From the NCBI RefSeq assembly GCF_019059575.1, contig NW_024883016.1, positions 1 to 64,000 of the forward strand: a stretch of DNA of 64,000 bases, read 5' to 3'. Under the pieces are notes generated by a model. It did no database searches and was not told where the DNA came from. It saw only the letters and a list, made by a program, of their open reading frames with translations. Source of the stretch: Amphibalanus amphitrite (lineage: Eukaryota; Arthropoda; Thecostraca; Balanomorpha; Balanidae). A program made the translations under genes and the position numbers. Shown here in pieces: positions 12,421 to 24,018 of the stretch; position 1 is the stretch's first letter; every line of letters starts with the position of its first letter.

Positions 12421-14029
12421 GGCTTAGACCTGGCGTATCACCCGTGCATCGCAAGACGCACCTACCACACACAAGTTCATGATCCCCACGAACCCACATC
12501 AGCGTCCGTTCGCTTGGTGTGTGACCCCTTGACCTTTGGCCGCGACAACTGCCAGCTTGCTGGAGCACCCCTCCCTACTGACGCGCTGCCCCGCCCGCTC
12601 CCCTCCCTCCCCCCCCCCCCCCCCCCCCGGGGTCGTGTCACGAAGGTTCGGGCTTACGCTACTACCGGCCGCTGCGCAGCTGTCACCTAGCGCCTGGGAA
12701 TGTGTGGTCTGGTGCGGATTCAGCCAACTACCGGCTCGCGACACCAGCGCCACGTAGTGGCGACGGTACATTCTTTTTAGACACACTGTACATTTCCAGA
12801 CCCTCCCATAGAGCAAGTCTTCAGCAACTTTATGTTCGCAATGAGAGGTGGCCCGGAGCTTATTCTGCAGAGTGCTCGGCACGCCTTAATCGAGTGAGCT
12901 GAGGTCGGGCCTAAAACGGCCTCACCACAGATGTTCCGGCCCACCGAACTCCTCTGTCAGTTTAGTTTAGACGGCAGCGGCGATGTTGGAGGGCGCTGCG
13001 TGCTGTTGAAATGCGAAGTGACCCTCCAGATAAGGAATCTTGACCCTCGAGTTGATCCAGTTAATCATTTCTTTGGCGTCGAAGATGACTTTTTCTGTCC
13101 ACCAGACCTCTGGACATCCTTCCGTTGCCACTGACATGTTGCTGCGTTTTCGTCAATTTTGGCCTACCGCGACTGTAACGGCATGAGGACATTTTCTGAG
13201 GAATTACTTAGTCGGATAATTACCTTTACCTTATGAACCGTTCACCGAGAAACGCCACATCGTGCTACAACTCGCGTCTTGTTCATGTCGCACCCGTTCA
13301 TTCACGTCTTGTTCATGTCGCACCTGGCCGCTGCTCGCAGGCAGCCAGCGACAAGGCGCACCTTCGAACCCATCACTGAACGTTAACACGATTTCAAGGT
13401 CATATTTGCACGGCCCTCAGCTGAACGGTCAACGAAGGGTCATTCATGCGGTGATTGGCTGATTGTCCACTAATCATAGCGCGCGTTAAATGACGTCCAA
13501 AACAATCGTCAGGACTTCTGGATATGCTGTATTTCACTCACTCGAACAGAGATTAGTAAACCTGTACAGTACACCTATTTTTTGTATCCCTGAGCTCTTC
13601 TTTGCTGCACATTAACTGTTCACTGTATTATCAGCATTATCATATGGTCATATCAATATGACAGGAATACATGGCATCTGCCACACCCCGTTTTCAATCC
13701 TAGCGTACGATAATACCCATTTGTGGTCGGGCTTTGACAAATGTCTCACGCGTCTGTGGCTGTCCGACTATCCCTTTGCTGTTGGGGTTTGATCAATGCC
13801 TTACAGCATATTCTGTGGCTGTCCGTACAGTCTTCGCCTAATCAGGACCGACGAGAGGGGAGGGTCAAACGAGCGCAACTGTCCACTGAACGGTGCCCCA
13901 CCACCCAGCACTTGCTGCTCCGATCGAGGGAATGGGTGCTGCCGAACATAAGGCTGGCGGCATCCACAGACCGTGGGTGATTTAAGAGGGCTGCCCGATG
14001 ACCACGGGAAGTAACCACGGGTGATGGGA
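12421..14029. other. no gene recognised
   Basis: GC-rich to mixed sequence with a C-homopolymer at about 12609-12628 and a short duplication containing CTTGTTCATGTCGCACC (about 13273 and 13308). Open frames are short and carry no recognisable motif. Confidence 0.4.
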
Positions 14030-14400
14030 CTGATGGGAGGTGGATGATTCGTGGTATGAGGTGGATGGTAGGTGGGAGGCGGTGGAAGATATGTGGTGGG
14101 AAATGGGTGGTGGGTGGTGTTTGGTGGATTACGGGTGGTGGGAGGTGGAAGGTTGTTGGATAGGCGGTGGGTGGTGGATGGCCAGTGGATGGAGTTTATT
14201 AAACCGCGGTGGGCGGTGTGAGGTGTGCGCTAGGTGGGTTAGTGGTGGACGGTGATGGGTGGTAGTTGGGTCGGCGGTGGGAAGTGGTAGGCGTGGGTGG
14301 TAGGTGGATGATTGGCGATAGACGGTGGGTGGTGAGGAGTACTGAGTGAGGCGGCACTTGCTGACCAGGTGGTCAGGAGGGTAAAATTTGGGTGATGTGT
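14030..14400. repeat. GGTGG-rich degenerate minisatellite
   Basis: Irregular repeats of GGTGG/GGTGGATGG/GGGAGGTGG on the + strand. The run of G-doublets and triplets could form G-quadruplex structures, which is inference from composition only. Confidence 0.75.
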
Positions 14401-14846
14401 GGTGAGCTACAAGCGCTGATGATAAACGAGGCAATCAAGAGATTTACCTTTGGGTCAGATCAGAACGGCACTCTGAAGAGCATGGTCGTATAGCCATGGT
14501 CGCTTAGTCTCTATGATGTAATTACTGATGACTTCAGATCTCGCCTCGTTAGTGTATGCTGGATATCTCTCTTCTCCTTGTCAAATTGAGAATAGAGATG
14601 CGAAATCTTGGAATGTTTATATAAAATTCATCCGTCAAATCCGTCATTGCTACCATATCCTATTTCGAGGTGTCTGCTAAATCTGGCAGTCTATTCCTTT
14701 ATACTGTGTCCATTGCACTCCAGCATAAGTCCGGCTTATTGTCTGGGCTCAGACTACAAAGGCACACCTGGGTCTGAATTTAGAACCAGCTTATAGTTTA
14801 TGCCACCACAGCTTCATATCAGTCCCCATGGTGATCCGCTCCTCCT

Positions 14847-15070
<224 letters not shown>

Positions 15071-15279
15071 CGTGTGGTCCATTTGAACCCGTATTTCCAT
15101 GGTCAAAGGTGACCCCGAGCATCTCTAATAGTCAAGCGGTCTCTAGTCCCGGTGGTCCCTCGCAGCTCAGTCGCTGCGGTCCCCGCGTGGTCTGGATTGG
15201 ACCGTCAGTCGCCTCTTTGTCTCCTCTCGTGTTCCACGCAGTTTTTTCTGCTCTTGAAGCTCTCAATCTCTAGTGGTCA

Positions 15280-15600
15280 CCACACGACCTCCACTGGTTC
15301 TGCAGTCCCTGGTCCAGCGGTCCCTGGTCTCCGCGTGGTCCCGTGTGGTCCCGCGTGGTCCGGTCCCCGGTCTCCGACGGGCCGTTGTCTCCTGTGACCC
15401 TCCTGGCCAGCCAGCCGGGCGGGCGGTGGGCCGAGTGAGGGGCTACGATCAATAGCTGGTTACCGGGCGCGGCGACTGGCCACCGGGCCTGGCGGGGAGC
15501 GTCGGGGAGTCGCCGGGGAGCCGGGGAGCGTCGGGGAGTCGCCGGGGAGCGCCGGGGAGCGCCGCGAGCCGCCGGGGAGTCTCTGGGACCGTGTCGCCAC
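15280..15600. repeat. GC-rich minisatellites (GTGGTCC and GCCGGGGAG units)
   Basis: Between about 15290 and 15380 the motif CGCGTGGTCC recurs. Between about 15490 and 15585 units of GCCGGGGAGCGTCGGGGAGT repeat with small changes. No gene is evident. Confidence 0.7.
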
Positions 15601-15751
15601 CTCAGCTGGGTCTAACAACGAAGTACCTATTTAGAACGTGGTGGGTGGAGCCGTTGCGTTTGGCAACGAGATGTTTCAGAGCTTGGACTTATAAGAGGGA
15701 CTTGCTTTTCATATTTTCTTTATTATGTGTACTGTGTGAATAATTAAGAGC

Positions 15752-15952
15752 AAATTTGATGAATTCCAATGCCCGCTTTGAGTGCAATGGTTTGAACCTA
15801 TAGGACTGAGCCATATGTTTGAACCTATAGGACTGAGCTTTATAAGATGAATCAAATTTGATGAGTTCCAATGCCTGCCTTGAGTGCAATGGTTTGAACC
15901 TATAGAACTGAGCTATATGTTTGAACCTATAGGACTGAGCTTTGTAAGTACG
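15752..15952. repeat. 102-bp tandem duplication with internal repeat
   Basis: CAAATTTGATGA begins at 15751 and again at 15853, with the following 90 bp repeated. Inside each unit the phrase TTTGAACCTATAGGACTGAG occurs twice, so it appears four times in all. Confidence 0.85.
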
Positions 15953-17490
15953 AGGCACGAGACATCAGCTGCGGCCTCGAGTCGTAGGTGATTTCTTGGA
16001 CTGTGAAGTTCAAAATAGGCTTGGAATCAGATTCCAGGCTTTTCATCGATTTTTGACCGCATCTAATCCACGACAATTGACCAATTAGAATATCCGAAGG
16101 CTTAGGCCATTTACATAGCTTTGATTAGGCCTGACATTTTGGGCCATTTTGGCCAGGAGCAGCCTGCAAGGAGGCTGATAACTTGGCTACCGCTTCCCGT
16201 GTGGCCTCTCAAGTGGACTTTCATAGACAGACGGCGTTGCAGCACCGCTGTAGCACAACAGCCTTTTTGCGCTGCCAAGTCCATCAGTTTACTTAGTTTT
16301 GAACTAATCGGTGCGTATGCAATGCATCTAGCTATGCTGGCCACTGATCAAGATTTGATGGTGTACTTGTATGCCAGACTGATCCACTTGCTAGGACCAG
16401 TACCGTGCCCGTATCGGCATCCCGACCCCTCCGCTCATCACTGAGCGCCATTTTGGTCCGACCCCGGTCGGGAACCGGCACTCGGGAACAGCCATCGGTC
16501 ACCGACCTTGAGGCTCCACAAATGAAGAAGATTGATGAAAATGGCCGTAAATTATGCCGCTGCCGTCATTCTAGGTCAGTTAATTAAACACAGCTCCGCG
16601 TAATTGGTCCAATTTGTATTGCCGCACCTGTACGCTACCTTGAAAGGGGATGCACTCAGTATGGCCACAGCGGTATTCACACACATAGTTGTGATCTCAG
16701 AGCTTTAATTAGTCATGGAGTTCGGAGAGTAGCATCATTGTAGCATCATCACGGAATTCATCTTGAAGGCATCATTGTAAAGTAGGAAATCAGACGGGCT
16801 CTCATCACAATTAAAGCAAACCCAGACATCTAGTATTGTATCTTCATTGTCGCCAGCTAGCTGCTCTGCATCTTTCGGCGTCTCAGTGTACCTGATTATG
16901 AGCATATTTTTAATTGACCGAATCCTCAATGTAATCTGAATAAAATGACAAATAGCAAAAATTCGGGTATATTCGATCACAGATCTTTGTCAACCGATAC
17001 CAGCAGGCGCCACAATTGTAGATGTCAAAATACTTTTTGTTCAGTACACATGCACAACAGTAGATATGTCCTCAGGGAAAAGATTTATGGTTGGTACTTC
17101 TAAAAGTCGCAGCAGTCAAACATAATATGTACAGGGAAAGCAGTCAAACATAATATGTACAGGGAAAAACCTATACACAAGATTAAAGTGCGTGTGTGCC
17201 TAAGCATATACGAATTTAAGATGAAACAATACTTGCGGATCAATTAAATGGGCAGCAAGTTACACTCTTACCCTGGACAAAGTTAGGGCACATATAACAT
17301 TTACACTGTGCGAAACAATTAAATGAGCATATTATACATAAATGAACATTATATACGTAAATGAGCATACATGAGCGTATTATCATACTATGACTACTCA
17401 TACCCTGGACAAAGTTAGGGCGCATACAGCATCTATGAAAACGATCTACACAATCACTTTTTAACGTGGTGAGCTCTTGAAAATGCTACC

Positions 17491-18234
17491 CTACTTTGGA
17501 AGTAGCTGCCAGGAGGTGCTGTTATCGTTAAGAGCTGGCATCCTATCGCGGATGGTGATGGATTCAGCAATCCTCCTGTCAGCTTCATCCTTACATTTGC
17601 GTACGATGCGTGCTATCAGAGTCGTGTCCGTTGGGGTCAGGTCTGGGTGCTCGTGCGCGAAATGTTCACCCATTGGTGTGCCTAGTTTCTTGTTGGTGCC
17701 ATCTCGTAAGTGTTCGTTATATCGCAGTCGTATTGGCCTACCGCTTTCTCCTACGTAAGTTTTGTTGCACAGACTACATTTCAATTCGTACACTACGTTT
17801 TTCGTGTGACACTTTCCCCGCAGCCCAGCTTGACATGCGTGGCAGTGCTGTCTGCCTGAAGGACACGGTGGGTCTTTGAGAGCTGACCGCACTAGCTGTC
17901 TTTTGAGTGTGTTTTGATTTGTCCATGCTGCAAGGATCGGAAACCCTGATGTTTTCAGCACTTTTTGGACCTTGGAGGCCACTTCATCATTTATGAATGG
18001 TAGTTTGACGTAAACTGTTCCCCTGCGCTTCCTTTTGTCCCTCTGCACCCTAGCTACCCCCCTGTTTGCACGAGAGCATTCCCGTAGCATGACACTTTTG
18101 ATGAGCTTAGCTGGATAACCGTTCAGCTTAAATAGGGACGTGATCACCTCTAGGCTCTTGTCCCTACTTGGGATGTCGGAACTTATCCGAATGGCTCTTT
18201 TTACATGTCCTGTTAAGACTGCCTTTTTGGTCGT
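17491..18234 (-). CDS. Penelope-like element ORF, 5'-truncated, GIY-YIG endonuclease domain
   Basis: The open frame runs from the inverted junction to a stop at 17491, about 247 residues with no start codon of its own. The first 35 or so residues (VLTGHVKRAIRISSD, then a nGYP motif) resemble the segment after the reverse transcriptase thumb in Penelope proteins. A Cys/His cluster (PCPSGRQHCHACQAG) precedes the GIY-YIG endonuclease: VVYELKC, KTYVGES, the IRLRYNEH arginine and a GEHF glutamate. In the family this nuclease helps target-site cleavage for retrotransposition. Frame and catalytic residues look intact, but without the reverse transcriptase it cannot act alone. A longer upstream frame does not exist here because the other inverted copy begins at 18237. 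Confidence 0.85.
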   Translation of the reverse strand, partial: TTKKAVLTGHVKRAIRISSDIPSRDKSLEVITSLFKLNGYPAKLIKSVMLRECSRANRGVARVQRDKRKRRGTVYVKLPFINDEVASKVQKVLKTSGFPILAAWTNQNTLKRQLVRSALKDPPCPSGRQHCHACQAGLRGKCHTKNVVYELKCSLCNKTYVGESGRPIRLRYNEHLRDGTNKKLGTPMGEHFAHEHPDLTPTDTTLIARIVRKCKDEADRRIAESITIRDRMPALNDNSTSWQLLPK

Positions 18235-18236
18235 TT

Positions 18237-18866
18237 GGTTATCCAGCTAAGCTCATCAAAAGTGTCATGCTACGGGAATGCTCTCGTGCAAACAGGGGGG
18301 TAGCTAGGGTGCAGAGGGACAAAAGGAAGCGCAGGGGAACAGTTTACGTCAAACTACCATTCATAAATGATGAAGTGGCCTCCAAGGTCCAAAAAGTGCT
18401 GAAAACATCAGGGTTTCCGATCCTTGCAGCATGGACAAATCAAAACACACTCAAAAGACAGCTAGTGCGGTCAGCTCTCAAAGACCCACCGTGTCCTTCA
18501 GGCAGACAGCACTGCCACGCATGTCAAGCTGGGCTGCGGGGAAAGTGTCACACGAAAAACGTAGTGTACGAATTGAAATGTAGTCTGTGCAACAAAACTT
18601 ACGTAGGAGAAAGCGGTAGGCCAATACGACTGCGATATAACGAACACTTACGAGATGGCACCAACAAGAAACTAGGCACACCAATGGGTGAACATTTCGC
18701 GCACGAGCACCCAGACCTGACCCCAACGGACACGACTCTGATAGCACGCATCGTACGCAAATGTAAGGATGAAGCTGACAGGAGGATTGCTGAATCCATC
18801 ACCATCCGCGATAGGATGCCAGCTCTTAACGATAACAGCACCTCCTGGCAGCTACTTCCAAAGTAG
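18237..18866 (+). CDS. Penelope-like element ORF, second (inverted) copy, GIY-YIG domain
   Basis: 209 residues starting at the GYPAKLIK motif and identical to the corresponding part of the minus-strand copy, ending LLPK-stop. The 23 codons that extend this frame upstream to 18168 are antisense to the other copy and are not part of the protein. The identity of the two arms implies a very recent insertion, gene conversion, or an assembly artefact. The same Cys/His cluster and GIY-YIG motifs are present. 5'-truncated, so a relic rather than a functional gene. Confidence 0.8.
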   Translation, partial: GYPAKLIKSVMLRECSRANRGVARVQRDKRKRRGTVYVKLPFINDEVASKVQKVLKTSGFPILAAWTNQNTLKRQLVRSALKDPPCPSGRQHCHACQAGLRGKCHTKNVVYELKCSLCNKTYVGESGRPIRLRYNEHLRDGTNKKLGTPMGEHFAHEHPDLTPTDTTLIARIVRKCKDEADRRIAESITIRDRMPALNDNSTSWQLLPK

Positions 18867-19839
18867 GGTAGCATTTTCAAGAGCTCACCACGTTAAAAAG
18901 TGATTGTGTAGATCGTTTTCATAGATGCTGTATGCGCCCTAACTTTGTCCAGGGTATGAGTAGTCATAGTATGATAATACGCTCATGTATGCTCATTTAC
19001 GTATATAATGTTCATTTATGTATAATATGCTCATTTAATTGTTTCGCACAGTGTAAATGTTATATGTGCCCTAACTTTGTCCAGGGTAAGAGTGTAACTT
19101 GCTGCCCATTTAATTGATCCGCAAGTATTGTTTCATCTTAAATTCGTATATGCTTAGGCACACACGCACTTTAATCTTGTGTATAGGTTTTTCCCTGTAC
19201 ATATTATGTTTGACTGCTTTCCCTGTACATATTATGTTTGACTGCTGCGACTTTTAGAAGTACCAACCATAAATCTTTTCCCTGAGGACATATCTACTGT
19301 TGTGCATGTGTACTGAACAAAAAGTATTTTGACATCTACAATTGTGGCGCCTGCTGGTATCGGTTGACAAAGATCTGTGATCGAATATACCCGAATTTTT
19401 GCTATTTGTCATTTTATTCAGATTACATTGAGGATTCGGTCAATTAAAAATATGCTCATAATCATCAATATGATTTTCCTCACTACGCTAAACTCTCTTA
19501 AATGTCTCAGTGTACCTACCTATTAGGATACCTAACTTGTGCCGAGGAATATGCAATATTGTTTTATATTTTCCATCGGCTGATATTGACTTCATCCGGC
19601 TGTTCGATATTCATTTATATATCAAATGCGTCTCTCCATGCACCGACGTTGGGAGGGTTTGCATGTTGCCGCCTCTGTTGCTGCGGTGGCTGTCAAATTT
19701 TCAGCCCCTCTCCTCCGGCCGAAGAGGGGGAGGGCGGTCTACCTCTCAGCTGATGAGGCTGTTCCGCCGTTACCAAGTCCGTCCCCCCCCCCCGTGTAAC
19801 CAGGACCCCTGCCCCGCCCCTCCTCTGCCCCCAATCTGA

Positions 19840-20834
19840 CCCTGGCCCGCGCTCTTGGCGGTGCGGCGGGCCGGCCGGCGTGCCAGCCCCGACCCCTCCC
19901 TGGGGAAGGGTTCAACCATTGGCCGTTCGCCGCGGCCATTGACCAATCGAAACACGACAGACGGCCGGGGAGGGGGTGCCGCGGTCGGGAAGAGGGGACG
20001 TGGCGGCCACGCCGGCCGGCGCCGCGCCAGTCAGCCCGTGCCAGCCACCACGCGGCACGTGCGCGCGAGCGGTGGTACGTGGCCGGCGGAACGTGCCCTG
20101 TGGAGCGCCGCTGGCGAGTCGTGGTGCCCAGACGGTGTTTATGTGAACTTCCGACCAATTGTGTCCCGGACCGCACGGCTCGCCTGGTTTTGTTGTGGCG
20201 TTTTATATATCACCACCAAGGAAATGGGCAAGACAAAGTAGAGCAATGTTGCTGTTGGCGTCTGATTTTCAAGATCACCAAGAAATCGATTTTGGCATTT
20301 TCTTTACGTAGTTTCTGCTCTTGTTTGTTTTTACTTATTTTCTGATTCTTCTCGCTTTTAAAAATGTTGCTGGTTTCTTGCTTGCCTTTTTTGCTCTATA
20401 CTTTAAATCGAGTCCGATTTGTGCTATGTTGCGTATTGCGTGCCCGTCCCTGTATAGCTCGGCGAAGCGCCGCTCCGAGCAGCGTCGCGCGCGCGCCGGC
20501 CGCGGACGACGAGCGTCGGCGCAGCGGCGCGGCGTGGCGCGCATGCGCCGTCGGCCGGTCGGCGGAGCCGTTTTCGAGCGGCGCGGCGCCGGTCGGGCCG
20601 CGGCCGCCGCCCGCGCGAGGACGCGCCCGAGCCCCGCCGTCTCCGCTCGCCTTTGTCGAGCAAAAAGCCGAAAGGGTTGCGGCGGAATTCGACAAAAAGT
20701 GGGCGGCGCGGCGCGGGCGACGCCGCCCGGTGTGGCCGGCCGAACCGTCAGTCGCCGGCGCGCCACCGCGACCGACGCGCACCTTCTCTGGACGCCAGAC
20801 GCCGCCCGACACCGCACGCCGCCCCCACCGGCCG
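19840..20834 (+). promoter_or_regulatory. CpG-dense region abutting mir-100, candidate proximal promoter
   Basis: High CpG density from about 19840 to 20110 and again from 20440 to 20834, directly upstream of the mir-100 hairpin. It contains CCAAT/ATTGG boxes at 19918-19922, 19943-19947 and 20155-20159 and a CACGTG E-box at 20056-20061. These are features of housekeeping-type promoters. Overlapping arginine- and proline-rich frames on both strands reflect GC content. The link to pri-mir-100 is inference from position; no transcription start can be read from sequence alone. Confidence 0.35.
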
Positions 20835-20911
20835 CCCCCGGACTCAACCCGTAGATCCGAACTTGTGGTGTGTTTGGTCTCAAGTTTGATTCTATGGGTG
20901 TAGGCCGGGGG
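20835..20911 (+). ncRNA. mir-100: mir-100 precursor hairpin
   Basis: The mature 5p arm (20846-20867) starts AACCCGTAGATCCGAACT and matches the conserved bilaterian miR-100 over 22 nt. The 3p arm (about 20881-20902) starts CAAGTTTGATTCTATGGG and pairs with it with a few mismatches and wobbles. The stem is extended by CCCCCGG (20835-20841) pairing with CCGGGGG-type sequence at 20903-20911. The loop is about 13-15 nt. Position 9 is G, as in vertebrates, whereas Drosophila has A. miR-100 is the first member of the mir-100/let-7/mir-125 cluster, which controls developmental timing through post-transcriptional repression. Downstream on the same strand lie let-7 and mir-125. Confidence 0.97.
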
Positions 20912-21959
20912 TCGCTGTCTTCAGGGCGGCGCGTCGCCTCCTTTGTTCTCGGACGCACGTGCTGGTTCGTTGGCGTCGGTAGTGCTCGAAAATTGGTGCC
21001 GTGCGCTGTTGGTAAGCCTGGAACTGGTCAGGAGTGAGTGAATAGCGCCTTTTTTATCTATGTTTGTGTTTTAGACGTTATCATTGTAACTTTTAGTGGC
21101 TATCATTCAAATTATTTAGGCGAATCGAAATCGTGTGCCTGTTGAATGCTAACTTTCGCGTTGAACAGAAGATGTACCTAAGTGTATTGTGTGATAGTTA
21201 TGCCCTGAAATGGTGCAATCATTGATTTACGAAAAAACAAATTTGTTGTGTTTAAAAACTGCAAATACACGTAAAATTCCACGATATTCAGAATTTGAGG
21301 TCAGGTGATGGTGATGATTCACAACGCCATGTAGGTTGCAGAATCAAGTAGCGTGCATTGCATTCAGCTGTTGTTTCAAACACACGAATTCGATATCGTA
21401 TGCTCTTCCTGCGGCTAGTGATTTCAGAAATCAGAATTACCGGTGCATTTATATCTCCCATTTCCGTATGATAGCTGCTCGAGGTTCGGATCTTCTAGAG
21501 CGCATGCTCTTTTGTGTGCTGGCTTTTCTCACTAGACCTGAAAACTTTTGATTGTAGACATTGCAAACGTTTAAAGAGCCATGATAAATAGTCCCCTGTA
21601 AATGTTGTTTTTTTTTTTTTAGTGCGGTGCGAGTACCAGCTTCCAGAAAACGTACTTCAAACAGAGAGCGTATTTGGTGGCTAGTCCCAGAGGAAGACGA
21701 ACTGCAAACCGCAGAAATATATTATACGGTTTACTTCTTATAGTAGTTAGTTCTTTGGACGACATTCACCGTACCAGGTCAACAGTTGTACCCCAATAAA
21801 CTTTTTCCATTCGCCATTTTCCTAAAATCTTACTTCTCCGCAGGCCTAGCCAGGTTGGTTACAAATGTCACCCACGACCTTCTGCGTTTTAATTTTGGCT
21901 GCTTATATTTTACTTTATTTTTTATCACGAACTGAATTATTTCTTAAAATGAAAGAACC

Positions 21960-22635
21960 GAATGCTGTCGTGGTCTTCTGAAGACACGCCGGCCCGTCGT
22001 GGCGACGTGGCGCTCACACGCATCACGTGCCGGGGACGTGCGGCGGCCATCTTTGCGGCGCCGGCTCCCCGCTCCCGCTGGCAGCCGGCGCTCCCCTCGC
22101 CGTTCTCCCGGCTCACCTCTCTCCCCTCTCCCCTGTCCTCTCTCCCCTCTCCCTGTCCTCTCCTCTCCGGTCGCTCCTCGGTCCCGGAGAGCCGCCTGCC
22201 GAGAGCTAATAACGCCTCACATACGGCGTGGGAAGCGAACCGGATTGATTTCCGACGGGAGATGATTTGAACATACGCGGCTTAAAACTGTTTGCAGCTG
22301 TTTATCTGCTCTGCGTGGCAGCAGCAGCCGTCACACCTTCCTTCTGGCCTACCTGGGGTCGCCCCTGTGACGGGTGGCCCGTTTTTGGCGTCCTCAGTGC
22401 GCCCCTGCCGACGTCTGTCTAGACGAGGCGGCGGCCGGCGCGGCGCGCGCTAGTTTTTGCCACCGGGCCGGCCTGGCGCGGCCGGCCGACCGACGCGCGC
22501 GCGCGGAGGAAGGGCGCGCCCGAGCCGGACACGTGGTCACAGACGGGCTGAGACACCGTCACCGCAGCCCTACCGGCCGCCCGGCACCCACCGACCCTTC
22601 ATATCGATCATGGACTTCGAGAGATCGTCCGTGAT
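21960..22635. promoter_or_regulatory. CpG-dense patches with E-boxes
   Basis: Two CpG-dense stretches (about 21985-22210 and 22370-22600) lie 1.1-1.7 kb downstream of mir-100. CACGTG occurs at 22024-22029 and about 22529-22534, and GGCGGCCATCTTTG, a YY1-like site, at about 22041. A pyrimidine tract (CTCTCCCCT repeats) runs at 22115-22175. No protein motif was recognised, and the function is not known. Confidence 0.25.
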
Positions 22636-22858
22636 TCGCAGGTTTTAGTTACGAAATCGTCTCAAAAGCAGGGCGAGAAATTTGAAAGGGGATGATATAA
22701 AAGTAAGTTGTTTTATGACAAAGCCCAGGTACACTAAGTCAAAAAGGAATTTGTTGCTGTGTTTGACAGCGGTCCATTGCATTCGTACTACGCCTGGGCT
22801 TCTTCATGATACGGTCCAACGGAACAGGATGAGCGGTTAAGAACGCAACTGTTGCTCA

Positions 22859-23120
22859 CATAGGCGCGGGAGCCGGGGGGGGGGCAGTGGGGGCAGCCTG
22901 CCCCCCCCAACTCTGGGGCCGTGGGGGCGGTGCCCCCACAGCTTTGAGACGGAATACCACACTTTTTTGCAAATGTTTTCTTTTTTTGTTGAAAAGGCCG
23001 AGGGGTGAAAAATAAGTGGCCTAAAACCGGTGAGAAAACTAGATTTGGGGGTACCTTAGGTTGTTCTCTATTATGGTGTGCCCCCCCCCCCCCAGTCGGA
23101 AAGTAGTTCCCGCGCCCCTG
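22859..23120. mobile_element. hAT-type MITE, 262 bp
   Basis: GTTGCTCA flanks both sides (22851-22858 and 23121-23128), an 8-bp target duplication. The left end CATAGGCGCGGGAGCC and reverse complement of the right end CAGGGGCGCGGGAACT are imperfect inverted repeats with the CA(G)GGGCG start common in hAT elements. The interior has G- and C-homopolymers and a pseudo-palindromic GGGGGCAG/CTGCCCCCC block. Noncoding. Confidence 0.75.
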
Positions 23121-23128
23121 GTTGCTCA

Positions 23129-24018
23129 TATGATTTTATCTTTCCGGACAGACTGTGTGACTGTTGTTGATTCAGCCAAGAGCGTTATTCCGCAAGAGTA
23201 ATTAGTAAAATATGTATAAACATTTCCATAGAGACAATTTCATGTTCTCAGTAGGCACAGGAATATGCAGCAAAAGTTGTGTCACGTGTCAGTCAGTTAA
23301 AACCGTTCTGATGTCCCCAAGTTCGTAGGTAAGTGACAATAAACTTGATATGCAACCACACGTAGTCACTCCTTCATTTCCATCTGAAGAGGACTCTCCT
23401 CGCGAGGACTAGAGAATATTGAAGAGGACTGAAGAGGACTCAGCAGCACCGTCAGCTCTCGCCACTATAACCGTCGGGTGTCGAACCGGACGTGCTTTCG
23501 CCCGCCGCCGGCCGCCGCGCCGGCTGCGGCCGCCGACCTGCCCCACGCATATGCGTGGTGCGCCGCCGTCCTGCGCACGCACTCAACGTCTGCAGTGGCG
23601 GTCTGCAGCGGGGGGGGGACTGACCTACCCCACTGGCTGCGTGCTGCACGACAGCAGGTGGGAGGGAGGGGAGGGGAGGGAGGGACGCTCCGCAACAGTC
23701 GCCGAGATTGGGTGGGTGTGGAGAGAAATGAGACGGAGGATCTCAGCCGGTGTGAGGTCCTCACTGGGAGTGGGATGCCTCGCGGAAACGCAGATGATGT
23801 TAGAAAACGCACGGATTATTATAAATGCGTTTAGTTCAGATTTGCATTGGCATTAGGATATAAGCAGCCTGTATGTCAGTAATACAGTAATACAGAAGCC
23901 TATGTCATTAGCCACGTGGTGAAGGTACACGTTGCATTGAAACAGAAACTTCTCTCTTGCTGTGAAATTATTTGAGACCAACGGATGATGCATGCAGACA
24001 ACAATATGAGATTACATA
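23129..24018. other. no gene recognised; GC-rich patch
   Basis: A GC-rich stretch at about 23460-23700 carries overlapping open frames on both strands with no motif. The rest is ordinary AT-rich sequence. Confidence 0.4.

Larger units (their letters stand above)
16894..19503. mobile_element. Penelope-like element, inverted head-to-head pair
   Basis: Two copies face away from each other: 16894-18120 (minus) and 18237-19463 (plus), each 1227 bp and apparently identical, separated by 116 bp. The 14-bp sequence GTCTCAGTGTACCT flanks the unit at 16880-16893 and 19504-19517, supporting one insertion event. The plus copy has 40 bp more of 3' end (19464-19503). The spacer reads in frame with the minus copy, so that copy extends further 5'. 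Both encode the C-terminal GIY-YIG part of a Penelope-like protein and lack the reverse transcriptase core. The 3' regions carry a duplicated CCCTAACTTTGTCCAGGGTA block and a duplicated CCCTGTACATATTATG block. Confidence 0.85.

Noticed and set aside
16894..19503. Hammerhead ribozyme expected in some Penelope-like elements
   Set aside because: No CTGATGA followed by GAAA core was found in either arm. CTGATGAG at about 19750 lies outside the element and lacks the GAAA partner.
20335..20958. Overlapping 138-207 codon frames on both strands around mir-100
   Set aside because: Arg/Ala/Pro-rich products of CpG density, overlapping on both strands and crossing the miRNA hairpin. No motif.
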